Assembly (NCBI GenBank): GCA_049679965.1
Contig: JBAUGX010000176.1
Coordinates: 1-64,000, forward strand
Length of the DNA: 64,000 nt
Direction: 5' to 3'
Origin: 2-12-FULL-65-11 sp049679965
Lineage (GTDB): Bacteria; Acidobacteriota; Vicinamibacteria; Vicinamibacterales; CAVVIG01
Shown piece after piece: positions 52,491-62,672 of the stretch. Position numbers and translations under genes: made by a program. Numbering within the stretch: position 1 is the first letter of the stretch; every line of letters starts with the position of its first letter. A model generated the notes under the pieces. That model ran no database searches and had not been told where the DNA came from. It saw nothing but the letters and a program-made list of their open reading frames with translations.

Positions 52491-53390
52491 ATGATCAAGC
52501 TCGACCGGATCCTCTGCCCTGTCGACCTGTCCGAGTTCTCGCGCCATGCGCTCGATCACGCCTTCGCGCTCGCCAAGTGGTATGACGCGCACGTCACCGT
52601 CTTGCATGTCTTCAGCGCCGCGGAGCCGCCCCTGCCGCTCATCGGCATGCCTGCCGGTCTCCCGGTCCTTCCGGCCGTTCACCCGGATGAAGTAGCCGAA
52701 GACGTGCGTCGCTTCTGCGGCCCGCTCCCCACCGTAAGCCGCGGTTGCCCGGCGCAGATCGTGGTCGCGGAGGGGGACCCAGCCAAACACATTGTGCTTC
52801 AGGCCGAGCGGACGGACCTCGTCGTGATGGGCACGCACGGGCGCAGCGGCTTCGAGCGCCTGTTTCTGGGATCAGTCACCGACCGAGTGCTTCGGACCAC
52901 GCACGTGCCAGTGCTGACTGTTCCACAGCCAGTCGAACGACCGGAATCGGTGAATTACAGAACGATTCTGTGTCCAGTCGATTTCTCCGACGCGTCGACT
53001 CGAGCCCTCACCTATGCCTTGTCGCTGGCTGAAGAGACCGACGCGCGCCTGATCTTGCTGCACGTGGTCGAAGGCGTTCCTGAACCGCCGCACTTCGGCG
53101 AGATGGGTCACCTGAATGTTCGCGAGTACTATCGATATCTCAACGAAGACGCGATGGCACGCCTGAAGGCCGCCGTGCCCGACGAGGCGCGCGTCTGGTG
53201 CAGGCCGGACGAACGCGTCGTCACTGGAAAGGCGTACCGGACCATCTTGGAGGTCGCCGCGAAGGATGACGCGGAGGTCATCGTCATGGGCGTGCACGGC
53301 ACGAGCGTCCTGCACCGGCGGCTCTTTGGCTCAACGACGCATCACGTCATTCGCGAGGCTGCCTGCCCCGTACTCACGCTGCGCGCCTGA
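52491..53390 (+). CDS. Universal stress protein, two tandem Usp domains
   Basis: 299 residues. Domain 1 (1-145) has ILCPVDLSEFSRHAL and the ATP loop GTHGRSGFERLFLGSV; domain 2 (155-299) repeats it with ILCPVDFSDAS and GVHGTSVLHRRLFGST. Cytosolic stress protein that binds ATP through G-2x-G-9x-G(S/T). It follows the c-di-GMP gene by 27 nt and is probably co-transcribed. Confidence 0.93.
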   Translation: MIKLDRILCPVDLSEFSRHALDHAFALAKWYDAHVTVLHVFSAAEPPLPLIGMPAGLPVLPAVHPDEVAEDVRRFCGPLPTVSRGCPAQIVVAEGDPAKHIVLQAERTDLVVMGTHGRSGFERLFLGSVTDRVLRTTHVPVLTVPQPVERPESVNYRTILCPVDFSDASTRALTYALSLAEETDARLILLHVVEGVPEPPHFGEMGHLNVREYYRYLNEDAMARLKAAVPDEARVWCRPDERVVTGKAYRTILEVAAKDDAEVIVMGVHGTSVLHRRLFGSTTHHVIREAACPVLTLRA

Positions 53391-53396
53391 CGGAAG

Positions 53397-53413
53397 CCGC
53401 CCGCAACGGGCGG
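53397..53413. terminator. Hairpin between convergent genes
   Basis: CCGCCCG-CAA-CGGGCGG, 7 bp stem, directly before the stop codon of the minus-strand gene and 6 nt after the Usp stop. No T-run. Confidence 0.45.
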
Positions 53414-54139
53414 TCAGTGCGACAAGATGGCCCGCACGCGGTCGTGTGCCATGCGGATCTCGGCACACTGTCGTTCGACGACGTCACGGGCCGTGAGCGG
53501 CAGCATCTCCTCCAGCGCGTGCTCGTAGGTGGTCAAGGCGAGATCCTCGCTGTGTGCGGCTTCGGAGATCATCGCCTTGTCGGCCGACGGGCTCAGCGAG
53601 GCCTTCAGGACCATCCAGCTTCGCCGCAGCGCCCCGCGGGTCGTGCCATCCGCGGCGTCGGGGATCACACCCCCCTTGGGCGCTCCCACAGCGCTCAGCT
53701 CCAGGCACACCACGTTGAGACGGTAGTAGAGGGTCTCGAGGAACGTCCCGCGCAAGACGAACGGCAGCAAAGACTTCGGCGTCGTGGTGACGAGCTGCAC
53801 CCCTGGCTGCTGGCCAGACAGCCACTGTAGCAATCGCACCTGGTCCACATGGGCCAAGCCGGTCGCGTCCTGAACAATGAGCGTCGCGGGCAATGAGACA
53901 GGCAGCGTCAGGGACGCTCCAGTTGTCGCCCACACGGGCTCCTGGAGCGCAGGAAACAGCGCCCGCAGGAGTTTCCTGGTGACGGCCCTGTCGCCGACGA
54001 GCAGCAGATTCGGGCGCGCTGTGACCAGGATGCGCCATTCCTCGGAGGACACACCTCGGACTGGAGGTGTTGGGGAGGCGACTCGTTCCGTCGCTTCCGC
54101 AGCCGTCTGAAAACGCCGACGGATCGCGGACCACATCAT
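53414..54139 (-). CDS. Chimera of degenerate σ54-activator-like domain and DUF2383-like helical domain
   Basis: 241 residues. Residues 25-160 resemble small NtrC-like domains (PNLLLVGDRAVTRKLLRALFP, TLIVQDATGL, LYYRLNVVCLEL) but lack a Walker A loop. The last 75 residues (RRSWMVLKASLSPSADKAMISEAAHSEDLALTTYEHALEEMLP) look like the second half of the DUF2383/PA2169 four-helix bundle. ATG 54139 is the first start after the promoter. Function unknown; the pairing seems unusual. Convergent with usp. Confidence 0.6.
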   Translation of the reverse strand: MMWSAIRRRFQTAAEATERVASPTPPVRGVSSEEWRILVTARPNLLLVGDRAVTRKLLRALFPALQEPVWATTGASLTLPVSLPATLIVQDATGLAHVDQVRLLQWLSGQQPGVQLVTTTPKSLLPFVLRGTFLETLYYRLNVVCLELSAVGAPKGGVIPDAADGTTRGALRRSWMVLKASLSPSADKAMISEAAHSEDLALTTYEHALEEMLPLTARDVVERQCAEIRMAHDRVRAILSH

Positions 54140-54161
54140 GGAAGCCCCTGATCGAACGGCT

Positions 54162-54192
54162 ATTACATGACGTAAGGGACAAGAGTTGTCAA
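54162..54192 (-). promoter_or_regulatory. Promoter of the chimeric gene
   Basis: On the minus strand TTGACA (54192-54187) is followed after 17 or 19 nt by CATGTA/TGTAAT (54169-54162). GACAA-CTC-TTGTC overlaps the -35 as a short inverted repeat that could be an operator. Confidence 0.5.
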
Positions 54193-54227
54193 GTCGAAAA
54201 TCAGTCGAATGGGCGCCGACGCGCACA

Positions 54228-56678
<2,451 letters not shown>

Positions 56679-56708
56679 AGACCTCACTCAAAGCGTCGCC
56701 TCATCCTG

Positions 56709-57122
56709 TTAGGCGCCAAGCGCGGTCTTCACCGTCGCCAGCAGCTGCTGCAACTGGCCCGCCTGCGGCATCGCACCAGTGGGCGTGAGCCGGTCGATGA
56801 CGGTCGGGAGAAGCCCGGCGAGGGCACTGGCCGCCGCGCCTTCGGTCAGGCCGGAGGCCTTCGCGAGCTGCTGAATGTGCCCCGCACCGAGCCCCTGCTG
56901 GAGCTGGTCCGCTGAGATTGGCAGATTCTTCCCGGTGCTCACCCAGGACGCCACCGCGTCGCCGAGCCCGGCCTTCTGGAAACCCTGGACGATGCCCGCC
57001 AGACCGCCGCCGGACGCACCGGTTCCGAGCATCTGGAGTACACCCGTCAACAGCGCCGCATTCCCTGACACACCACCGCTCGCCGCTCCGGCAAGCTTCG
57101 TCACATCGTCGAGTAAACCCAT
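56709..57122 (-). CDS. YidB-like DUF937 protein
   Basis: 137 residues: MGLLDDVTKLAGAASG and the C-terminal LPTVIDRLTPTGAMP are typical of YidB/DUF937, a family of unknown function. AGGAG lies 7 nt before ATG 57122, which excludes the upstream part of the open frame. Gly/Ala-rich with few charged residues. Confidence 0.88.
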   Translation of the reverse strand: MGLLDDVTKLAGAASGGVSGNAALLTGVLQMLGTGASGGGLAGIVQGFQKAGLGDAVASWVSTGKNLPISADQLQQGLGAGHIQQLAKASGLTEGAAASALAGLLPTVIDRLTPTGAMPQAGQLQQLLATVKTALGA

Positions 57123-57182
57123 TAACGCTCTCCTATTCGTAGCGCCATTGCGGCGCGGACCACCGTGAATGTACACCGGGCT

Positions 57183-57611
57183 CTATCGTCGCGCGAGAAG
57201 ATCTCGAATCTCGGTCAGCAGGGTCACTTCCTTCGACGGTGCGAGCGGCGCAGCCGGCGCTTCCACCTGCTTCTTCTTCGTTGCGTTCATCCCCTTGATG
57301 ACCATGAACAGGGCGGCCGCCACGATGAGGAAGTTCACGATGGTATTGAGCAGTACGCCATACGCCAGCGTCACGGCTCCCGCCGTCTTGGCTGCCGCGA
57401 GCGAGGCGTAGGGTCCAGCCGTGGCGCCCTCCTTGAGCAGCAGGAACTTGTTCGAGAAGTCGACGCCGCCGAGGAACAGACCGATGACCGGCATGAGGAC
57501 GTCGCCCACGAAGCTGGCCACGATGCCACCGAATGCCGCACCGATGATGATGCCCACCGCCATGTCTACGACATTGCCGCGCATGGCGAAATCTTTGAAC
57601 TCTTTCAACAT
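57183..57611 (-). CDS. mscL: Large-conductance mechanosensitive channel
   Basis: 142 residues. MLKEFKDFAMRGNVVDMAVGIIIGAAFGGIV is the diagnostic N-terminus with TM1; TM2 is VNFLIVAAALFMVIKGMN, and the C-terminus has the helical bundle LTEIRDLLAR. Opens under hypo-osmotic shock. AAGGAG precedes ATG 57611 and lies in one arm of an inverted repeat shared with the divergent toxin gene. The aquaporin gene lies 1.3 kb away, a possible osmotic theme. Confidence 0.96.
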   Translation of the reverse strand: MLKEFKDFAMRGNVVDMAVGIIIGAAFGGIVASFVGDVLMPVIGLFLGGVDFSNKFLLLKEGATAGPYASLAAAKTAGAVTLAYGVLLNTIVNFLIVAAALFMVIKGMNATKKKQVEAPAAPLAPSKEVTLLTEIRDLLARR

Positions 57612-57619
57612 GTCTCTCT

Positions 57620-57713
57620 CCTTAAGTGTCTCTGTGCCAATCGGTCAGAACGTGGCCGTGACGGCCGGTGAATTATAGTTCGTGGGTGTCGCTCGCAGGC
57701 GCGACACTTAAGG
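57620..57713. repeat. 11-bp inverted repeat between mscL and the toxin gene
   Basis: CCTTAAGTGTC (57620-57630) and GACACTTAAGG (57703-57713) are exact inverted copies. Each gives its divergent gene the same leader element with an AAGG ribosome-binding core. Either a duplicated leader or an operator pair. Confidence 0.7.
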
Positions 57714-57736
57714 CAAGTAGGAAGAGATGCGCGCGA

Positions 57737-58209
57737 ATGACTGAAGCGAGAGACCGGCGCCGGGGGCCTCCTGAGCTGATCGGCAGGGCGTGGTGGCTGG
57801 CGGCCCTGGCTTCGGGGGCTCTTCAGCTGGCGTGCCAGGCCGCGCCCGCATCTCCCCCGGCATTTCCGCCGCCGCAGGCCGCTGCCGCGGCGGTGAATGA
57901 TCGCTACGACCTCGAGCGCGACGAAAGGCGCGGCGGCCACACGCTCGCGCGGCAGATCGCGCCACCGCGGAGCGCGTGGTGGCCCTGGCGCTCGCGCAAC
58001 ATCACGCACGCGTTGATCGGTGGCTCGCCCGCCAGGGCCCGCGGCCGAATCTCGCCCTGGACTATCGCGGCGCCGGTCGCGAGCCCATCGGCCGCAGCCT
58101 CGCGCGTCGAGGCCAGCAGGCCCTCGACTGCTCCGATGCGGTGGTCGTGCTGCGGTGGGACGCCCGCGGGTTTTACGTGCTGACCAGCTATCCGGAGCTG
58201 TCGCGATGA
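57737..58209 (+). pseudogene. RNase A-like (CdiA-CT type) toxin lipoprotein gene, frameshifted
   Basis: The first frame (57737 to about 57960) encodes a lipoprotein signal (LAALASGALQLAC) and DLERDERRGGHTLARQI, the start of bacterial RNase A-like toxin domains. The continuation lies in another frame (about 57961-58209): ATAERVVALALAQHHARVDRWLA, NLALDYRGAG, IGRSLARRG and GFYVLTSYPE, the rest of the same domain. The 25-30 residues normally between HTLARHV and TAERVV seem missing, so an out-of-frame deletion is likely. The stop overlaps the next gene (ATGA). A lipoprotein toxin on the cell surface would be unlike classic CdiA. Sequencing error is an alternative. Confidence 0.65.
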
Positions 58210-58559
58210 CCGGGCGGGCGCCTCGACGACCAGTGCATCGCCGAACGACGGCGTCGCCGGCCCCGCTGCGTCCCGCTGATTTCGCGGCGCTCGCCAGTTT
58301 CCTCAAAGGGTACCTGCACGAAGACTTTCGAGAGGTGCACGGCTCGGTCCGCGCCGCCGCTGCCGCCTTCTGCGCCGACGCCAACCTGGACGAACGCCGG
58401 CAGCTCGCCCGCGAGCTCGCGACGCTCGCGCGAATCGGCGCGAACAGGCCGGTACGGGACTTACGGCGCTTTATCACCAGGGATCTGGGAAGCCGCTGGG
58501 AGCCGGCGTCCCGGTCCGAGATCTCGACGCTGCACGACCTGATCCGCGCCGCGATCTGA
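58206..58559 (+). CDS. CdiI-like immunity protein
   Basis: 117 residues. After a basic N-terminus, FLKGYLHEDFREVHGSVRAAAAAF, LARELATLARI and a final ISTLHDLIRAAI follow the pattern of contact-dependent inhibition immunity proteins (CdiI family with FLxxYxHxDW). It overlaps the RNase A-like toxin gene by 4 nt (ATGA), the arrangement expected of a toxin/immunity pair. The frame is intact while the toxin frame is broken. Confidence 0.65.
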   Translation: MTGRAPRRPVHRRTTASPAPLRPADFAALASFLKGYLHEDFREVHGSVRAAAAAFCADANLDERRQLARELATLARIGANRPVRDLRRFITRDLGSRWEPASRSEISTLHDLIRAAI

Positions 58560-58933
58560 TGGCTAGGGCGGGTTTCAGTTTCATGTAGCGCGTCGGCCCC
58601 CCGCGCAGGGGTCGTGCCGGTCGGCTGCGGCCGGGTCGCACGCCGGGAAGTCGAGTCTTCGCTCGTACTCTCGCTCGTGGCCGGTCTGCCCCAGCTCCGC
58701 TCGCTCCCGCGGCGACTATGGTTGGTTCGATCGCCGGCCATTCACGGCATACACCGACGAGGCTGGTGCGATCGATACGGATCGCGCGGACCGAAGTCGC
58801 CGCGACGAATCGCTTCGACTCGACTTCCGGTCACGGATGCAGCGGCGTGCTCCCACGGCCGCTGCCGCCCGGCACGGCCCCTGCGCGACGGCGGGGCCTG
58901 GCGGTGGATGCAAACGAAATTGCTCTAACGGTC
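58560..58933. other. Stretch without a recognisable gene
   Basis: About 370 nt after the immunity gene. A plus-strand frame (58614-58928) is Arg-rich with no family, ribosome binding site or convincing codon use. I see no RNA gene or terminator. It may hold decayed sequence linked to the broken toxin locus. Confidence 0.5.
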
Positions 58934-59626
58934 TCAGGTTTGGGATTCGAGGACCGCGCGATGCGTCACTCCCGCCAGCACGGCGCCGACGATCGGTGCG
59001 ACCCAGAACAGCCAGAGCTGACCAAGCGCCTCTGGACCCGCAAACAGCGCCACGGCGGTTGAACGGGCCGGGTTCACGGATGTGTTGGTGACGGGAATGC
59101 TGATGAGGTGAATCAGCGTGAGCCCGAGGCCGATCGCGAGCGGGGCGAAACCGCTCGGCGCACGACCGTCAGTCGCCCCGAGGATGATGATCAGGAAGGC
59201 AAACGTCATGACGACTTCGGTGACCAGTCCTGCCATGAGGGAGTAGCCGCCGGGCGACAACGCGCCATACCCGTTGGAGGCGAACCCGCCCAGAGCGGAA
59301 AACCCCGGCTTCCCGCTCGCGATCACGAAGAGCACCGCGGCTCCCGCGATTCCTCCCAGCACCTGTGCGAGAACGTATGGCGCAAGGTCCTTCGCCTTGA
59401 AGCGGCCGCCCGCCCAGAGCCCGAGCGAGACGGCCGGGTTCAGATGACATCCCGAGACATGCCCGATGGCATAGGCCATCGTCAGCACGGTGAGCCCGAA
59501 CGCCAGCGACACACCGAGGAGGCCGATCCCCACTTGGGGAAAGGCCGCCGCGAGGACCGCGCTTCCACAGCCTCCGAGGACCAGCCAACCTGTCCCGAGA
59601 AACTCCGCCGCCAGACGTTTTTGCAT
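58934..59626 (-). CDS. aqpZ: Aquaporin (AqpZ-like MIP)
   Basis: 230 residues, six helices. Both NPA boxes are present: GCHLNPAVSLG and TSVNPARS. Markers of the water-selective type are the HLNPAVSLGLW context and, beside the second NPA, NTSVNPARSTAVALF, as in AqpZ. GGAGAG precedes ATG 59626. Conducts water across the inner membrane. A possible small membrane protein ORF ends 14 nt upstream. Confidence 0.93.
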   Translation of the reverse strand: MQKRLAAEFLGTGWLVLGGCGSAVLAAAFPQVGIGLLGVSLAFGLTVLTMAYAIGHVSGCHLNPAVSLGLWAGGRFKAKDLAPYVLAQVLGGIAGAAVLFVIASGKPGFSALGGFASNGYGALSPGGYSLMAGLVTEVVMTFAFLIIILGATDGRAPSGFAPLAIGLGLTLIHLISIPVTNTSVNPARSTAVALFAGPEALGQLWLFWVAPIVGAVLAGVTHRAVLESQT

Positions 59627-59640
59627 GTCGTGCTCTCCAG

Positions 59641-59799
59641 TCAGCTGCCAGGTTGACGCCGGAGCATCGGCCCGGCGGCGAGAATGACAAGGATGGACGT
59701 TACACCATTCGCGGCAGCCAACAACCACCGCAGTCGCGCCAGGTCGGGGCCCGAAAACATTGGGAGCACGTGTAAGCCCATGGTGTTCGCGGCAGTCAT
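59641..59799 (-). CDS. Possible small membrane protein upstream of aqpZ
   Basis: 52 residues from ATG 59799, or 46 from ATG 59781, with one likely membrane helix (LRWLLAAANGVTSILVILAAG). It stops 14 nt before the aquaporin start. No ribosome binding site is clear. The rest of the 316-nt gap (59800-59942) shows no gene. Could be noise. Confidence 0.3.
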   Translation of the reverse strand: MTAANTMGLHVLPMFSGPDLARLRWLLAAANGVTSILVILAAGPMLRRQPGS

Positions 59800-59942
59800 G
59801 GTACAGCATGGCCGGAGACGAAGGCGGCGCGCGGCGAAGACTACCACCCTCACGGATACGCGCATGTGGCACCTGCCCGACGCATCGGACACCCACGCAC
59901 CCCGCGTGAGCCGAACCCCAGAGGTCGTGAAACGCTGAAGAA

Positions 59943-62609
59943 TCAATCGTGCCTGAGCGCGGTGACCGGGTCGATCCGTCCTGCACGCAGCGCAGGAATC
60001 AGCGCCGCACCAGCGCACGCCGTGACGATGCAGACCAGGCCTGCGGCGTAGGCGACCGGATCGAAGAGACGCACGGCCGACCCGATCTGCTCTGCCGCAG
60101 GCGTCGCCAACAGCGCGGCGCCGAGCGCGGCCGTGAGGCTGCTGCCGAGGAGCAGCCCAATGCCGACGGGACGAGCGGACTGTGACAACACGAGCGCGCC
60201 GATGCTTCGGCTGGTCGCGCCAAGGGCCATCCGCACGCCGATCTCCCTGGTGCGTTGTTCGACGAGATACGAGAGCACGCTGAACAGCCCCGACAGCGTC
60301 AACAGAAGCGCCAGCGCTCCAAGCACCAGCGTCAGCCAGAACGGAATACCCAGAAGATACACTCCCGTGCGCGCGATGGTCTGCAACGTGGAGACTTCAC
60401 CCATATTGGGATCAATCGCCGCGAGCCGATCGACGAGCGCGTGGCGCGCGCGCTCGGAGTCGCCACGCACACGCAACGTCAGCGACGTCCTGGCCGCTTC
60501 GGCGCCGATCGGCAGGTAGACACCTGCTCCGCCCGCCCTCGTGCCGCCGAGCCAGAAGCCCGCCACGTCCCGGGCGACGCCAACGACGACAACGGTGCGC
60601 GAGAGCGGCGGCGGGTCGCTCAGGGCAGGCGGGTCCGGTTCGAGCCGGAGCACCTGCCCGACGGCATCGATGCCCGGCCACAGCTGGCGCGCGACGCGCT
60701 CGGATACCACCGCCACCGCGGCGCTTACGCTGCGCTCGGCCTGCGTGAAGCCGCGTCCGCGCAGGAGGTCGATCCCGAGGACGCCAAAGTACTCTGGCGA
60801 CACGAACTGGTACGTGACGGCCGACTTGCCATTCGCACCTTCCGCAAACACAGGGGGGCCGCCCAGCCAGTCCGGCCACGAGGCCGCAACCGAGGCGACG
60901 AGCGGCTCGCTCTTCACCACATCGAGGATGGCCCCACGCTTCTGCTCGTCCAGGATCCTCACGCTGACGATGCCGGCCGTGCGGACACCCGGATCGACTG
61001 CCGCTGCCGCCCACGAGCTGCGCAGGAAGACGGCAGCGCAGATGAGGAGCAGCACAGATCCTGTCACCTGCAGCGCGACGAGCGCGTCCCGCGCGCGGCC
61101 GGGACGGCCGTCACGCACCACCTCGCCGCGAATCGCCCGCACCAGCTCCACGCGCGTGGCCTGAAGCGCCGGTGCGAGCGCGAAGAACAGGGTCGAGACC
61201 ATCGCGCCACACACCAGAAACAGCGCGACGCGCCAGTCCGCTGGCGGCACGGCGACACGAAGGGTGCCGATATCCGGCGGAAAGGTGCTCGTCACCGCGT
61301 AGACGACGCCTGCGAGCACGAGCCGTGAAATGCCGAACGCGAGCGCAGCAGACACCAGTGCGAGCAGGAGGCTTTCGGTGAGCAACTGCCAGATGATGCG
61401 GCGCCGCGACGCGCCAATCGCCAGCCGGATGCCGATTTCGCGCTGGCGTGCGACCGCGCGCGCGAGCAGCAGGTTGGCGACGTTCGCCCACGCGATCATC
61501 AGGATGAGACCGAACGCAAAAAAGAGCGGCATGAACAGCAGCATGACGTCGGCCGACAGCGGGACCGTGCCCTGCCTCGGCTCGAGCACGAGGCTCGCGG
61601 CGGGCCGCCCGCCGGAACGTTCAGCCGCACGCTGCGAGTCCCTCGACTTCGCTCGGGACAGGTCCCACACGAGGAGCTGCGCCAGCGCCTGACCGCGCGA
61701 CAGACCGGGCGTGAGCCGCCCGACGATCAGGAGGCCAACGGTGTCTTCGCGTCCCTCAGGGGTGCGGCGGAACTCGCCAAGAAGGGAGAGCGGCGCCCAA
61801 AAGTCCGGCGCAGCGACCGTCTCCAGTCCGCGAAAGCCTTCCGGCATCACGCCGACAACGTGGACCCGCGCGCCGTTCAGCAGAACCGTGCGGTCGAGCA
61901 CTCCGGGATCGCTCTCAAAATGTTGGGTCCACGCACGATGGCTGAGGACTATGGCCGGGGGGCTGCCGGGCTCGTCGTCTGACGTGGTGAGTATGCGTCC
62001 GCGCTCGGCGCTGACACCGAGGAGGTGGAAGAAGTTGCCCGTGACGAGCCGTCCTTCCCTCCTGCGGCCCTCGATCCAACCTTTGATGTCCGGCGTCGTC
62101 GCGAAGGCATCGGAGAACACGCCCGTTTCACGGACGAGCGCGTCATACTGTGCGCGCGTGAAGCCCTCGGGCTCCGCATTGGCCGATGGCTGACGTTCCA
62201 CCGCGAACAGCTCGTAAGGGTTGCGCACCTCGTCCACGCGAAAGATGAATGCATTGAGGATCGTGAAGACGGCGGCCACCAGCCCCAGGCCGAGCCCCAC
62301 CGTCGTCACAATCGTCAAGGCCGCCAGGGGCGCCCGGCGGAACGAGCGACAGGCGTAGCGGACGTCACGTGCGACCGTGTCGAGCAGCGCCGTGCCACGC
62401 GCGTCACGGCATGCGTCCTTGATCGGCTCGACGCCACCAAACACCCGGCGTGCGTGCAGGCGCGCCGCTTCTCGTGGCATGCCGCTCGCCTGCAGCCGCT
62501 CGGTGTCGCGTTCGAGATGGAACCGCAGTTCCTCGTTCAGATCGGATTCACGGCGATCGCGGAAGAAGAGAGATCGCAGCCGGCTCGTGAGCATGTGCCA
62601 GAGTCGCAC
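59943..62609 (-). CDS. ADOP-family ABC transporter permease (MacB-like, acidobacterial type)
   Basis: 888 residues. It opens with a PadR-like helical segment (LNEELRFHLERDTERLQASGMPREAARLHARRVFGG), typical of acidobacterial duplicated orphaned permeases. Two FtsX/MacB units follow, each with its periplasmic domain, REIGIRLAIGASR and REIGVRMALGATS. Eight membrane helices in all. Ends DPVTALRHD, the usual C-terminus. No ATPase is adjacent, as usual for the family. Role unknown. Confidence 0.93.
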   Translation of the reverse strand: MRLWHMLTSRLRSLFFRDRRESDLNEELRFHLERDTERLQASGMPREAARLHARRVFGGVEPIKDACRDARGTALLDTVARDVRYACRSFRRAPLAALTIVTTVGLGLGLVAAVFTILNAFIFRVDEVRNPYELFAVERQPSANAEPEGFTRAQYDALVRETGVFSDAFATTPDIKGWIEGRRREGRLVTGNFFHLLGVSAERGRILTTSDDEPGSPPAIVLSHRAWTQHFESDPGVLDRTVLLNGARVHVVGVMPEGFRGLETVAAPDFWAPLSLLGEFRRTPEGREDTVGLLIVGRLTPGLSRGQALAQLLVWDLSRAKSRDSQRAAERSGGRPAASLVLEPRQGTVPLSADVMLLFMPLFFAFGLILMIAWANVANLLLARAVARQREIGIRLAIGASRRRIIWQLLTESLLLALVSAALAFGISRLVLAGVVYAVTSTFPPDIGTLRVAVPPADWRVALFLVCGAMVSTLFFALAPALQATRVELVRAIRGEVVRDGRPGRARDALVALQVTGSVLLLICAAVFLRSSWAAAAVDPGVRTAGIVSVRILDEQKRGAILDVVKSEPLVASVAASWPDWLGGPPVFAEGANGKSAVTYQFVSPEYFGVLGIDLLRGRGFTQAERSVSAAVAVVSERVARQLWPGIDAVGQVLRLEPDPPALSDPPPLSRTVVVVGVARDVAGFWLGGTRAGGAGVYLPIGAEAARTSLTLRVRGDSERARHALVDRLAAIDPNMGEVSTLQTIARTGVYLLGIPFWLTLVLGALALLLTLSGLFSVLSYLVEQRTREIGVRMALGATSRSIGALVLSQSARPVGIGLLLGSSLTAALGAALLATPAAEQIGSAVRLFDPVAYAAGLVCIVTACAGAALIPALRAGRIDPVTALRHD

Positions 62610-62672
62610 GGTCAGGTCCTCCGCAGCACGAGGAAAGAACGGAGCCGGCCGGAAAAAGTTCCTGCAGGAGGC

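Noticed and set aside
57605..58741. 378-residue minus-strand frame over the toxin/immunity locus
   Set aside because: The product is almost pure Arg/Ser/Pro/Ala without a family; the plus strand shows recognisable toxin and immunity sequence.
58614..58928. 104-residue plus-strand frame after the immunity gene
   Set aside because: There is no ribosome binding site, no family and Arg-rich composition typical of chance frames in GC-rich DNA.
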